A stretch of DNA of 64,000 nucleotides from Mycoplasma sp. 'Moose RK' (lineage in GTDB: Bacteria; Bacillota_I; Bacilli_A; Mycoplasmatales; Metamycoplasmataceae): positions 680,001-744,000 of the forward strand of contig NZ_JADDYD010000001.1 in the NCBI RefSeq assembly GCF_015708155.1, written 5' to 3'. The notes below the pieces were generated by a model. That model was not told where the DNA came from, ran no database searches, and saw only the letters and a list, made by a program, of their open reading frames with translations. The position numbers were made by a program, and so were the translations under genes. Positions 17,579-28,723 of this stretch are shown here, piece by piece; position 1 is the first letter of the stretch, and every line of letters starts with the position of its first letter.

Positions 17579-20476
17579 CTATGATAAAAGTAATGATTCA
17601 TTGTGTTGGATTATAATAACTTTTATTGGAACTGATGAACGTCTTCATGGACGGTTTTTATTGTATGCTTTGTTATAAGCATAAAGTCAAAAATTGAATT
17701 GTTTTTGGTTTCCACCCACTGGATCTGAGCTTTCAAGAATTCCTCTAATTCCATTAGTTTGTTCTTTACCTCAACTTTTCTCAAAAACATAGAGACCAAA
17801 TCCTGGATAATTAGTAGTGAAATAACGATAAAATGGAAACTTTTTAATTAAATCTGAAACATCAACAAGTTTTCCAATTTTGCCTTTAACAGCTTCTTTC
17901 ATTTTGGCAAGAAGGTCATTATAATCTTTTTCTGTTAAAAAAGTGTATTGACTAACTGTGGGAAACTCACGAGCAATTTCGTCTAATTTTTGAACTTCAT
18001 CAGTTAGTAAAATACCTTTTTGGTTTGTTTTTAGTTCTAATTCAGTTTGTTTGGTCTCAAAAATAGTGGAAATTAAATTGCCTTTTTCATCAACAGGACC
18101 AACTTTGTACCAATATTTTAGTGTTAATTTTGGTTCACTAGTTACACCAGCAGTTGATGCAACACTTGCTAAAACTGGTTCAATTGCAAATTGAATTTTA
18201 TAATCATAATTTTTACCAAGTGGTTCAGTTAAAAATTGACCATTTTTTTTGAAGACTAAGTAATAAAAACCAACCAAAAAGTCAGCTAAACTACTCATAG
18301 TTGTATTGCTATTATCAATTTGTGATAAAAAATCTTTATCACCAACAGTTTTTGTTGTCAAAAAAATTTGTTCTAAAAAGTAATTTGCATCTAAATTAGA
18401 ATTAGAATTAGAATTACTCTTAATTAATTCTAGAATTTTATCAAATTTTTTGTCAATATAAAAACTATTATTTAGATGTTCGTTATCTGATAGGTGATCA
18501 GTGTTAAAAGTAACAAGTCAAATGCCCTTTTCAGGTGTTTGATCAGTAATTTCAGGTTGTTTTGTATTAAGTTTAATTTTGCTTAACTCAGAAAAAATGT
18601 TTTTAGAATTAAGATTTGCTGACAATTCAGTTGGTGACTCAATCAAATTTAAATGTTTGAGATAATCAAACCAAAATTTTGCAACAAAATTAATCCCTTT
18701 TTTGGCAAGCGCACCAAAAAAACGACTGGTTTCAGTAGTTCCTTTAAAAGCGGGATTCAAAAAATTAATGACTTTGGTTTTTTGTTCTTTTCCTCCCTTA
18801 ATATAATTAATTTTTGAATTTTTGTTAAATTCTTCAATTGAGAGCAATTCAAAATTGTTAATTAGCGCTTTTAATTTGTCTTCTTCAAAATTGTAGCCAT
18901 AATAATTACCGTTTTCAAGAATGGACTTTAATTTATCAAAATTATTTGTTTCAATCAATTTTATAATTTCATTTCTTGGTAATCCATAAGGATCATTTAT
19001 TCTCAAAGTTGATTTGGGTTCAAATTTAAATTGCGTTGTTTTAACTTTTTGCGCTAATTGCGGATCATTTTGCGCAATTACTTCAAGATTTTGTACATTT
19101 TGGACAAAATCTTTTTGAGCAATTATTTTTTGATCCTTTTTATTTTTAATAATAATTTTTCCCACAACTTTTGCAATTACCTCGCCTTTGTCAAAGGCAA
19201 GTTTGGTCATTTCAGAGTCAATTTTAATTTCAATATCAAGGAATTTTGAAACTTGACCTAAATCCAAACCATCAAGTTCAGAACTAAATTCAAGTTTTGA
19301 CAAAAAAGAGGTTTTGAGAGCTTTTGCCAAAATATTATCTAAAAATTTTTGTTTATCTTCTTGAGTTGCAAAAATTTGGTTATTAAAATAATTAAAAAAA
19401 TCTCAACTAGTGACACCGTTTTCGGTGTTGTTTTGTTGAGATTGTGGAAAATAATAATCATCTTGGCTAAACTCGGTCAAATTAATATTATTAGCAACTG
19501 ATTTATCTAAAAATTTATTTGACAAATCTAGTGTGACAACAAAAGGAAATTTGGAATCTTTTTGAGGATTATCTTGATTTTGTTCAATAAAAGAAGGAGA
19601 AAAACTAGCCTTAAATGTTAAATTATATTGATTTTCCTTTGGTGCTTTTGATAAATACTCCAAATTTAGCAACGGATCTTTGGCAATTTCAATTTGATAA
19701 AGTGGTTTAAAATTTCCTGTTTCATCACGGAAATAATTTTTTTTGAAGCTAAAAATTTCTTCAAAAATTTCTTCAATATTGAAATATTTTCCAAGAATTT
19801 TTTGCGCTTCAACTGGCGAAGATGCTGAATTAACTTTTTCAAAAAAATCATCAATAAAGGTTAATTTCGTGATTTCTTTTTCAGTTGAAGAACTAAATTC
19901 TTGATTAGAAAAAGTTCTTAATTTGCTAAGTTTTCTTTGTGCAAGGTCAACAAAATTACTTAATGAATAATTTGAGGCAAAATTATAGGCAATTTTTTTC
20001 TTATAAAGGTCAGATTTTGCAATTTTTTGATCACCAAGATCCTGTAAAAGTCGATAATAGACTATAAAAGATTGTTCTTTATCTACAGGATCAATGTCAA
20101 CAATTTCAACTTTAAAGCGCGATCATTCCTGGTCGGTAGCGAAATCAATTGGAAGATTATTGTTATTTTTTTGGAAAAAATTAAAAAAATCAGTGAAATT
20201 TACGTTAGTTTTTTTAGTACCATCTACATTAAAAAGTTGCTTTTTTATTTCAAGATAACTAAATTTTGTTGAATCAAACTCATGTTTTAGGTCAACATTT
20301 GAAATCAACTTGGCCTGATTTTGAACTTCAAATAAGGGATTTTTGCTAGGAAGAAGACTAACAACAATCGGTGGAGTCGCAATTACAAGCGATGAAAAAA
20401 GGATGGTTGCACTGAGAGCGAAAATGTTTTTCTTATTATTTATCAGTTTTTTTTTTTTTTTTACAAGGTTTTCCAT
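17579..20476 (-). CDS. P97-like large surface protein, first gene of operon
   Basis: A 965-residue protein with a short basic start, a hydrophobic anchor (IFALSATILFSSLVIATPPIV, in two pieces around residues 19-39) and a long hydrophilic ectodomain. I chose the ATG at 20476, which lies five bases after AAGGGAG, not the in-frame ATG 33 bases upstream. Sixteen A residues (20447-20462) encode KKKKK at residues 6-10, so a one-base slip would stop synthesis almost at once. Domains are not recognisable beyond a general likeness to P97-type ectodomains. It is followed at 23 bases by two shorter-range paralogues, the typical arrangement of a P97-like gene followed by P102-like genes. An extended -10 promoter lies at 20558-20563. 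Confidence 0.72.
20447..20462. repeat. T16 homopolymer at codons 5-10 of the P97-like gene
   Basis: It is located within the first ten codons, the classic place for an on/off contingency locus. The present length keeps the gene in frame. Confidence 0.92.
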
Positions 20477-20557
20477 AAAAACTCCCTTAATTTCTTCAAA
20501 TTTCTTCAAATTTCTTATTTCTGTTTGATTTGAAGGTCAAAAACAATTTCAAACTAA

Positions 20558-20563
20558 ATTATA
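20558..20563 (-). promoter_or_regulatory. Extended -10 box of the surface-protein operon
   Basis: The minus strand reads TGTGATATAATTTAG. TGATATAAT fits an extended -10, about 80 bases before the ATG at 20476. An 11-bp repeat (AAATTTGAAGA twice) lies in the leader. Confidence 0.6.
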
Positions 20564-20629
20564 TCACATTTTTATTTTTCTATATGAAATTTTAAAAACT
20601 ATAAAAAATTAGGTATTATTCAGGAAAAA

Positions 20630-22114
20630 TTATCCAATTAAAAGGTCTTCGGTTATATAAGCCTTATTTTGTTTGCCAATATTATCGCCCTGAATTAAGT
20701 AGATAAATGAGCTAATTCCTAGCTGACCGATCAACATTATTAGCATAAAGCCCATTTGCGAGACAAAAGAAAGATGCCTAATCAGGCCTGTTGATAGTCC
20801 TGAGGTCCCAAAAGCCGAGGTCACTTCAAAAATCAAGTGATGGATTTGATAAGTGCTTTGTTCGCCTTGATTTATTAGATCATCAAGCGAAAAACTTGCT
20901 AGAAAAACAAGCAAAATAACAAGTACTATTGAAATAAAAAAAACGATTGCTGCTGATACAATTTTGTCAGTTGTAATTTTTCTTTTGAAGACATTAACAT
21001 CCTGAACTCCACGAATTTTTGAAATAATCACAATCAAAAAAATTCAAAAAGTAGTCACGCGGATTCCACCACCTGTCGAAGAAGGCGCTGAGCCAATAAA
21101 CATTAGCAAGCTGGTCAAAAAAGTACTTGCTTGTGAAAGTTGTTTTAAATCAAAAGTGAAAAAACCAGCAGAACGAGCCATGAAATTGTGGAATAAAAGT
21201 GTAAATGACTTGTGAAATCAGTTGCCATTTTCAACCTGATTTCAAAAAGCAAATTTCGAGGACGAAGTTGCCTCAAAAGAAATAAAAAGAATTAGTCCAA
21301 ATAGTGAAATTACAAAGTAACTAAGAATTGAAATTTTTGAAAAAAGCGAAAAGCGAAAAGTTTTTACCTTTTGTTTTGAAAATTTTATTCTAAAAAAACA
21401 GTAAAAATCGTAAATAACTGGATACCCAATTCCGCCAATTATTACTAAAATGATAATAATTACTTGCAAAAAATAAGAAAAATAGTAGGGTTGAAAACTG
21501 TGAGCGCCAACAATGTCAAATCCAGCATTATTTATTGCAGAAATACTATGGAAAATTGCAAATCTCAAGGAAAGTGCAATATTTTTGTAGGGAGATTGCT
21601 GATGTGCGAACTTTTCTGGGCCGACTTCATAGTAGTAAAAATGGATGCACAAAATTAGACTAGAAATGAGAACGAGAATCAAGAAAAAATTAATTGAAGT
21701 TTTAATTACCCCTTTTAGTTCATTTATTTTATTTGATCCTCGTTCAATTTTGAGAATTTCACGGGATAAAATACTAATTTTTTTTCCAAAAAGGTAGTTA
21801 AAAATATAGAATTTTACAGCAAAAATCCCAATTCCACCTAGTAAAATTAGAATTGCAATTACGGTTTGCCCAAAAACGTTGAAGCTTGAAGCTGTGTCAA
21901 TTAGACTGAGTCCAGTGTCACTAAAGGCTGAAACTGAAGTAAAAATAGATCTTCAAAATCCGATTTTTACATTAGGGTCGCTATGTGCGAAAGGCGCCGA
22001 CAAAAATGCAGCACCAAGCAAAATCACCAATGTATAAAAAACAAAGATAATATGAAATTTCTTGAGTCGAAAAAGTAAACGTTTTAAAGCTTTTCAACTA
22101 AAATTATGGATCAT
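20630..22114 (-). CDS. ktrB: Potassium uptake protein, membrane subunit (KtrB/TrkH type)
   Basis: This is the pore subunit of a Ktr/Trk K+ transporter with about 10 membrane segments. The four pore-loop repeats are visible (FTSVSAFSDTGLS, HSISAINNAGFD, GSAPSSTGGGIR, VTSAFGTSGLSTG), each with the filter glycine. The C-terminus LITEDLLIG-like tail ends in TAA at 20630. I start at ATG 22114, preceded by GGGG. An in-frame ATG at 22144 would add ten residues and also fits the promoter box at 22199-22204. The regulatory partner ktrA is upstream on the same strand, but separated by an unusual 0.4 kb spacer. Confidence 0.9.
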
Positions 22115-22198
22115 TTTTCCCCATTTTTTAACGCCAAATGGCATATTATGGATAATCAACTAAAATCTAAATTTTTAAATTTTGGTGGAGTTGTAAAA

Positions 22199-22204
22199 AT
22201 TATA
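22199..22204 (-). promoter_or_regulatory. -10 box of the ktrB promoter
   Basis: The minus strand reads GCTATAATTTTTACAAC. TATAAT lies about 85 bases before the chosen ktrB start. ktrB therefore probably has its own transcript, although ktrA is just upstream. Confidence 0.5.
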
Positions 22205-22245
22205 GCAAGATTTGCAACTTCTAAATAAAAATTTTCTGATTTTAA

Positions 22246-22470
22246 AAATTTAAAAAATTACTTAAATTTTTTAAATTTACGCTCAAAAAGTGGAAAAGTA
22301 AAAAGAACTGAAAATAGGGAATAATTTTGAATTTTGTGAACTGAAAAAATGGAAAAATTTAGCAAAAAATGGAAAATCTTTTTTGACTGTGATGCAACAT
22401 TTTCATGTGTAATTGCCCAAATATAAAAAGATCGCGTCATATGACACCTACTTTCGAGTAAATTTTTCAA
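22246..22470 (-). repeat. Spacer between ktrA and ktrB with dispersed element copy A
   Basis: This spacer holds a 14-bp perfect AT-rich hairpin (22246-22259 with 22265-22278). It also holds copy A of a dispersed element whose core ACATTTTCATGTGTAATT begins at 22397 on the plus strand, next to the palindrome GTCATATGAC (22436-22445). A 70-codon open frame on minus covers the element, but its composition is not convincing. The core recurs at 63766 (24 of 25 bases) and 39094 (21 of 25). Confidence 0.5.
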
Positions 22471-22527
22471 TTTTTAAAGTAAACCCTTGAAAATTGAAAT
22501 TCCAAAAAATGGAAAAATAACCTTCTT

Positions 22528-23223
22528 TTATTCTTTTATTGACTCTAATTTCTGCAAAACAGTTGTGACATCGCCTATTTTGCCAATAATTGTGATTTCA
22601 TCATTTTGTTGAATAATAGTCTCTGCCGTCGGCAAAAAAGTTTCCTTATTTCTTCTAATTACGACAACATTGACGTTAAATTGGCGTAAATTCACATTTT
22701 TAATTCGCTTATTTATATAGTAAGGTGATTTTACATTGACACTACCAGCGAAAACACCGCTGGCAATTTCTTTTAAACTATCTGCGTAATTAAGGAAGTT
22801 TCGGTCTACAGTTAGAAGCGCCATTTTAATTCCAGCTTCTTCCTCAGGGCTGATAATTCAGTCAACACCGATTTGCTTTAGGACGCGGGCGTGCCTCTTG
22901 TTGACGGCTCGGGCAGCAATTTTCAGGTTGTTAAAAAGGTTAATTTCTGTCTGTAATTCAAGCAAAGTGGCAATAATTTCAATGTTATCAGAAGTTGCCA
23001 CAATAATTGTGTCAATATCCTCAAGCCCGACTTCATTTCGCATTGCGTTGATGTCGCTGGCATCCATAATTATTGGTTCAATTGTGGCAAATTCACGAAT
23101 AAATTTAAGATTTTCAGCTTTTTTATCAATTACAATCACGTTGTGCCCTGATTCAGCAAGTTGTGAGATTGCAGCTCGACCCAATCTTCCAGCACCGATT
23201 ATACAAATATTTGCGCGTTTCAT
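22528..23223 (-). CDS. ktrA: Potassium uptake protein, regulatory subunit (KtrA, RCK domain)
   Basis: This is the cytoplasmic gating subunit that binds nucleotides and c-di-AMP in relatives. The 231 residues open with a Rossmann motif ICIIGAGRLGRAAISQLAESGH, with the acidic residue of the second strand in VIVIDK. The RCK_C part follows from about residue 140 and ends with VTTVLQKLESIKE. One TGA is Trp at the join of the two halves. It is on the same strand as ktrB but 0.4 kb upstream of it. Confidence 0.9.
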
Positions 23224-23444
23224 TTGACTAAATTTTAGACCAAAAATTTAAAAATGAGTAAAAATTTTAAAAAAATTTTAAATTTTCTAAGGAAAACAAA
23301 GTAATTTTGTGATCTTTCATATTTTTGCTAAATATGTTAAAATTAGAAATATTTTCATAAATAGAGATTTCTTGTTCCAAATCTTTTATGCAAAATAAAA
23401 AATTCGCTATTTAAACCAAAAATTTTAAAAAATTAGAGATTAAT

Positions 23445-26400
23445 ATGAACAAAAAGCCAAAAATCAGAATAGCGCTATTAACTTTTAGTACTTCTACTAT
23501 TGTAATTTCAACAGTAGTAACAACTGCTTGAAAATTTGCAACAAATAACTCTAATTTAACAAAAAATTCTCATTTAAATCTATTTTTAAGTGAAAAAACA
23601 AGCGAATTTAATGATTTAATTTCCAATTTGGGTGTAAAAAATCTTGGAAAAATTCCCTTTTTTGTTCACTTTGGTGATTTAAGAAACAAAAAAGGGAATT
23701 TTGAATACAAAAATAAAGAATCAATTTTTGCTATTAACAAAAAGTGACTTTCCGAGTTAAAGACAAAAAATGAAACAATTGATTATCAAAAATTGAATAA
23801 TTCAAGAGAAAATGCTATTAAAATCATTGAAAATTTGGACAAATTATCGCCTAAATTAGGTGTTCAATTTGTCAAAGTAGTTAATTTTTTAAGCAACACA
23901 AATCTGATTGACTATATTTTAAAATTAGCAAAATTATCTAATGAGGTCAGCGAAAATTTGTTGAATTCAATCGTTGAAGCTGAGACAATAAAAGAAAATC
24001 CTAAATATTTATCAGCAACAAATTACGAAGAATTTGATGCAAAGCTTGCTTCAGCAAAAAAATGATTTTCAAGTGGAAAATTGGTTTTGAATTATGAAAA
24101 ATTTAGTCTTGATTTGCAACTTGAAAATTTGCAGAATTTAGTATCTAATTTAAAAAAATTAACTGATACTTTAAACGGAAAATTAACTCAGCAGCAAGTT
24201 AGCGATTTCAGAAAAAGCGTTGAATCTAGACTTCATGTGAAATTGAGAGACTCGGTTGACAAGTATAATTTGCGTTCTTTTTTGTATAGTGGTGCAATTT
24301 CACTGAAAAATGTAAAATTATTTTTTACTGAAAATGAACTTAAAGATGTCAAATTGAAATTAAAAAATATCACTTTTGACACTAAAAATTTAAATCAGCT
24401 CACATTTATTTACAACGCTCAGAGTTTAAATGATAGAAAAATGGCGGCAAATGTTGAGTCAAAAATCATGCTTGATGCAGATTTTACTAAAAAAATCAAT
24501 GAAATTAAATTTAATAATCTTGATGAAATTTTTGATTTTAGCTATGAAAAATTAGCTAATTTTTACTTGTCGGATTTGGAAAAAAAACAAGTTGAAATTA
24601 AAGATCTTTTTACAAAAAAATTTGAAAATATTAGCGGATTTTTTGACTATAAAATTTCAGACGCTAAAATTAGTTCTAATCATAAAAAAATTTCGTTAAT
24701 TGTTGACTTTTTGGTTGGCGATTTAGTTGTTAAAAGTCTTACTTTGTCAACAAAAAACACCATTAATTTTCCAGATGAATTTTGGAAAAATTTAAAAATT
24801 GAATCAAGTGAATTTTTCAAAAATTCACTTTTTTACGAAGATCCTGAAGCATGAAAAAAAGCCAAAAAAGATCGTGTTTTACAGTTTTCTCAGCTTGCAA
24901 ATTTTAATTTTTGATTTGTTGAAAATATATTTAATGAAGCAAAAAAAACTTTTCCCAACCTTGAAAACAAGGTTTTAGATTCAGAGATTAATCTAAAATT
25001 GGCTGGAAAAAATGTCAATTCCTTGACAAATGAGGAAGTTGATAAGATTTATCAAAAAATCACAACTGATGAAAAATATTGGCAAAAATTACTCAAAATT
25101 TCTTTGCCGAATGGTGCAAAGCTGACTTGAGAACCTTTTTCTCCAGTTTATCGCTTTTTTGTGGCAGGCGACAATGCCATTTTTAAATTTAAAGTTACTA
25201 AATCTGGCAAGGAAAAAATTTTATTAGTTAACGTCAATGTGGAAAAAGATGACGAAAAAAGTGAGGATTTTCAAGATTTTTTGGAAATTAGGAAAATTAT
25301 TGAAGTCGAAAATGTTCCAAAAAATCCTTTAAAATCGGCAGAAAAATTGATGAGTTTGATCAAAATCAAAGAAAACGGTAAAACTCACAACAAAATTAAT
25401 TCAAAAGACGCACTTTTTGCTTTTAACAATTTTTATGATTTGCCCAAAATCGGTCGCTACCAAATTTATGCAAAAGATTTAATTTCTCATGAAAATATTA
25501 CAAATAGCACTAACGGTGGAACAGCAAAAATATTTTTTTGAATCAAAAAAGATGGAGTTCCAATTCCATTTTCAATCCTAAAAACAAAATTAACCGAAGA
25601 AGAGTATAAAAATAAATACACAAAAATGGTATATTTTTTCAAGCCACTGAATTTTGATGATATAACTCCTCAAAACAGTGATTGGTTTCGTTCTTCCGAT
25701 TTTGTAAGTAAATCAATTGAAAAAGCTGATAAAGAATTAATTGACAAAATTAATTCAAAAAATTTTGAATATCAGCGAGTAAATGGCGCAGTTTTGAAGA
25801 AAAAAGCTATAAAATACGCGCTTGTTGATCCAGTTGATATTGTTGAACAAAAGGCATTTAAGGAACTTAGTTTCCTTTTGAAACTAAAAAAGACGGAGCC
25901 AAATTCTGACGCAAAACCTAATCAATTTGAAGCCCTAAATAATTTGAAGGAAGAAGAAATAACTGGAAAAAGTGTCCGAAATTCTACTTTTTTTGTTTCA
26001 AAAGAGAATATTTTTAATCCAGCTGACGCTAGTTTGAATTTAAATTTAAACAAAATTATCAATGATTATTTTATGTATTTTTATGATGTTGAAAGTAAAA
26101 ATTCTCAATCCTTAACTTTCCGGATTGGTTTTATCAACAAAAAAAATCCAGAACTAAGATATTCACCTGACAAAAAAATCACTTTAACCAACTTAAAAAA
26201 TGATTACAAAGAAAATTTATACCCGGAAATCATGCTAAATATGGTTGGTTTTTCTGATTTTGAATTGAAAACAACTGGGACAATAAATATTGAAAATCTT
26301 GATGAATTAAGCAAATTAATAACTTGAAAAAAACCAAGCATTTTTTACAAAAATTTCCAGATTTCAACTTCAGATATTAAGGTTGCTGACCTAAAAAAAG

Positions 26401-28211
26401 ATAAGGAAAATGGTAATTTTTTTGTGAAATTCAAGTACACTAGTCCAATTTCTAAAAAAGTTTTCACTGGCAATAATTGATATAAAATTAAAAACATTCG
26501 GGCAAATTTCGCAAAAAAAGGCCTTAATTTTGCAAACAAAGCACTTCAAACTGTTTTTGATTCAGAAAATTCAGTAAAAAGAGAAAGACAATTAGAACTA
26601 TTTTTTAAAGATTTACTGTGAGATTTTGACTCAAAAACACAAAAAGCAACTTGAATTTTAAAAAATAAATATATTGAAAAAACACTTTTAAAACCAGGGT
26701 CAACTAGCAGAAAAATCAAGCTGAATCTTTTCGGAAATCAACTAATTCAGGATGACTTTCGGCTCAAAAGAATCATTGAACCTGATGAAAATTTGCAATT
26801 TCAATTTGATTTTGAAAAATTAATTAGAGGTGAAAAGATTAAAGAAACGCGAAAAACCAAATTTTATCATGGCATAAATGGGAAAGTTCATCCGCAAATT
26901 AGTTTTTCGCTAACTGTTGTATACTTAGAAAATGAAGGTCTTAAGTTTGAATTTGAACTTGAAAATAAGGATTTTAAAATAATTTTCAAAAATCCTTATT
27001 CTGAAGTACTTTCTTTCCGCGAAATTGGAGGTGAAAGATTTGCTGAATTCAAAAAGGAAAAAGCTTTTTTGTTAAATCCGGCGGCTGCAGGAGTCAGTGT
27101 TGTTTATGAAAATTCGATTCAACACGAAGATTTTGGTGAATTTACAAACAGATTTGACTATAAACACCTTGATTTTACGCAGGAAAATCAGCCTATTTTG
27201 TTTTATACCCCTGAAGAAATAATTAATTCAAACAGTTATAATCCCAACCAAAATGTCAACTATGAACTCCATAATGGTTATCTTTTAGACCAGGAATACG
27301 GTCACGCTGATTGAAAAAATGTTGAAGTTTTAAACAACGCAATGGCCCGAAGTTTTGGATATTCAAGAGGAACAGCGACTGAACTTGCTCGGCTCAACGA
27401 CTCGCCAAACGATTTTCGATTTTACATGATTACAAATCGGCATGTTCAAGGTGTGAAAAATTTTTCAGATCTATCTTATGAAAAATTAGGCAGCAAAACT
27501 ACCGGTGGTTACATTACAAAAGCAGCAAAAAACTTTGAAAATAATATAAAAAATGGCTTTTCTTATTGAAATGGTCTGAACCATTTTAGCAGACCACCAA
27601 TTCAAGTGCTTTGGTCTGGGACCAACCAATTTGAACGAAAAAGTGTAAGAAAACCAGCAAAAGATGTTGATATCACAGTTTTTGTTGCTGATCTAAAATC
27701 AGCAATTGACCAAGCACGAAGTGAGGGTAAATTTGACTTGGCGCAATGATTTGAAAACTGAAAAACTAAACCAAACTTGCGCCTAAATTTCAATTGGAGT
27801 CAGAATGGATTTTTTCCAATGGCGAACACTAGAAAATTCGCCATCGTTGGTTTTCCATACGGGAAACAGGCAAATTATTATATAAATAGAGTTTTGCCAG
27901 GTGACGGGACAACTGGGTTGCAAGTTGAAAATGGTTATGTTCCAGCGTTTTTTAATGCTGGAAATTCCGGAACCGGAATTTTAGGTTCAAATAACGAATA
28001 TATTGCAACGATAAATTCCGGTTCACCGCTCACTTTTTTACAAGGTTGAAATTACGACAGCACATCAACTAATTTTTTTGGGGTTAATTTTAAAGGCGAA
28101 CATCCGTTGGACCTTGAAAACACAAATTCACTAGCAGCGCAAATTATCAGATGACACCTTAAAGAACCGCTAAATGTCGATTTACCGTGGTTTTTGCGCT
28201 CTTTTAAATAG
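23445..28211 (+). CDS. 1588-aa surface protein with C-terminal DUF31-type serine protease domain
   Basis: A very long, intact frame (many TGA-Trp codons) starts with a hydrophobic anchor at residues 10-30, then about 1250 residues of charged, Lys/Asn-rich ectodomain. The last 300 residues look like the trypsin-fold DUF31 domain of mollicute surface proteases: FYMITNRHVQ supplies the His at residue 1333, the DVDITVFVADL strand an Asp near 1409-1416, and FFNAGNSGTG the nucleophile Ser 1508. DUF31 includes the immunoglobulin protease MIP of the MIB-MIP system. I see no MIB-like partner here, so the substrate is unknown. There is no lipobox. It stands alone between divergent ktrA and ptsG and ends at a terminator. 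The protease call is by motif and the rest is unassigned. Confidence 0.7.
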
Positions 28212-28231
28212 TTTTTCTAAAATTTTAGAAT

Positions 28232-28260
28232 TAAAAAAATCTCAAATAAGAGATTTTTTT
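28232..28260 (+). terminator. Rho-independent terminator after the DUF31-type gene
   Basis: AAAAAATCTC and GAGATTTTTTT form a hairpin with a T7 tail, 21 bases beyond the TAG. Confidence 0.75.
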
Positions 28261-28643
28261 AAAGTCGTGTGAAATCATTTTCAATTTAAATGCCAAATCT
28301 ACACAAAAAAATGATAGATTTTAAGTAGAAAATAAGGATTTTTAACTAAATTTTTTCACTTTTTGATTCAAAAAATTAGCCAAAAATTAAAAAAATACTG
28401 GTTTTTAATACTTTTATAGTTCTCAATTTTTTAATGGTTTTTATTAGAAAATTGAGAAATTTAGTTTTAAAATTCAGCACCAGTTTACCAAATTTTCACA
28501 AAATGCAGTGTTGTTTGTTCGAAAAATAATTTTTTTTCTAAAATTTTCGCTTTTTTGTATTTTTTTAGCAAAAAATTTAAAAAATGTAGAAAAGCAAGAA
28601 AAAAATATTTTTTTATTTTAAAAAAATTTAACAGTTTTTTTAG
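28261..28643. other. AT-rich intergenic region upstream of ptsG
   Basis: I find no gene here. An 11-bp hairpin (28420-28430 with 28448-28458) is the only structure, apart from A/T runs of up to 9. Confidence 0.6.
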
Positions 28644-28649
28644 TATAAT
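28644..28649 (+). promoter_or_regulatory. -10 box of the ptsG promoter
   Basis: AGTATAATTTC places the transcription start near 28655-28657, immediately at the 5' arm of the leader hairpin. Confidence 0.65.
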
Positions 28650-28653
28650 TTCT

Positions 28654-28699
28654 AATGATTAGTATGATTGCGAGTTAAAATCACTGCTAATCATTTTTT
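28654..28699 (+). promoter_or_regulatory. Terminator-like hairpin in the ptsG leader
   Basis: AATGATTAG (28654-28662) pairs perfectly with CTAATCATT (28687-28695), with a short inner TGATT/AATCA pairing and a T6 run after it. It lies between the promoter and the ribosome binding site GAAAGGAG, so a transcript would meet a terminator before ptsG. This is the layout of an attenuator as in PTS operons controlled by GlcT/LicT-type antiterminators, but I see no such regulator gene here. Confidence 0.6.
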
Positions 28700-28723
28700 A
28701 TATAATTATAGAAAGGAGAAGAG

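Noticed and set aside
22258-22470. 70-codon open frame on minus between ktrA and ktrB
   Set aside because: It overlaps the dispersed element and an AT-rich hairpin, has low-complexity Phe/Lys content, and the related copies do not keep its frame.
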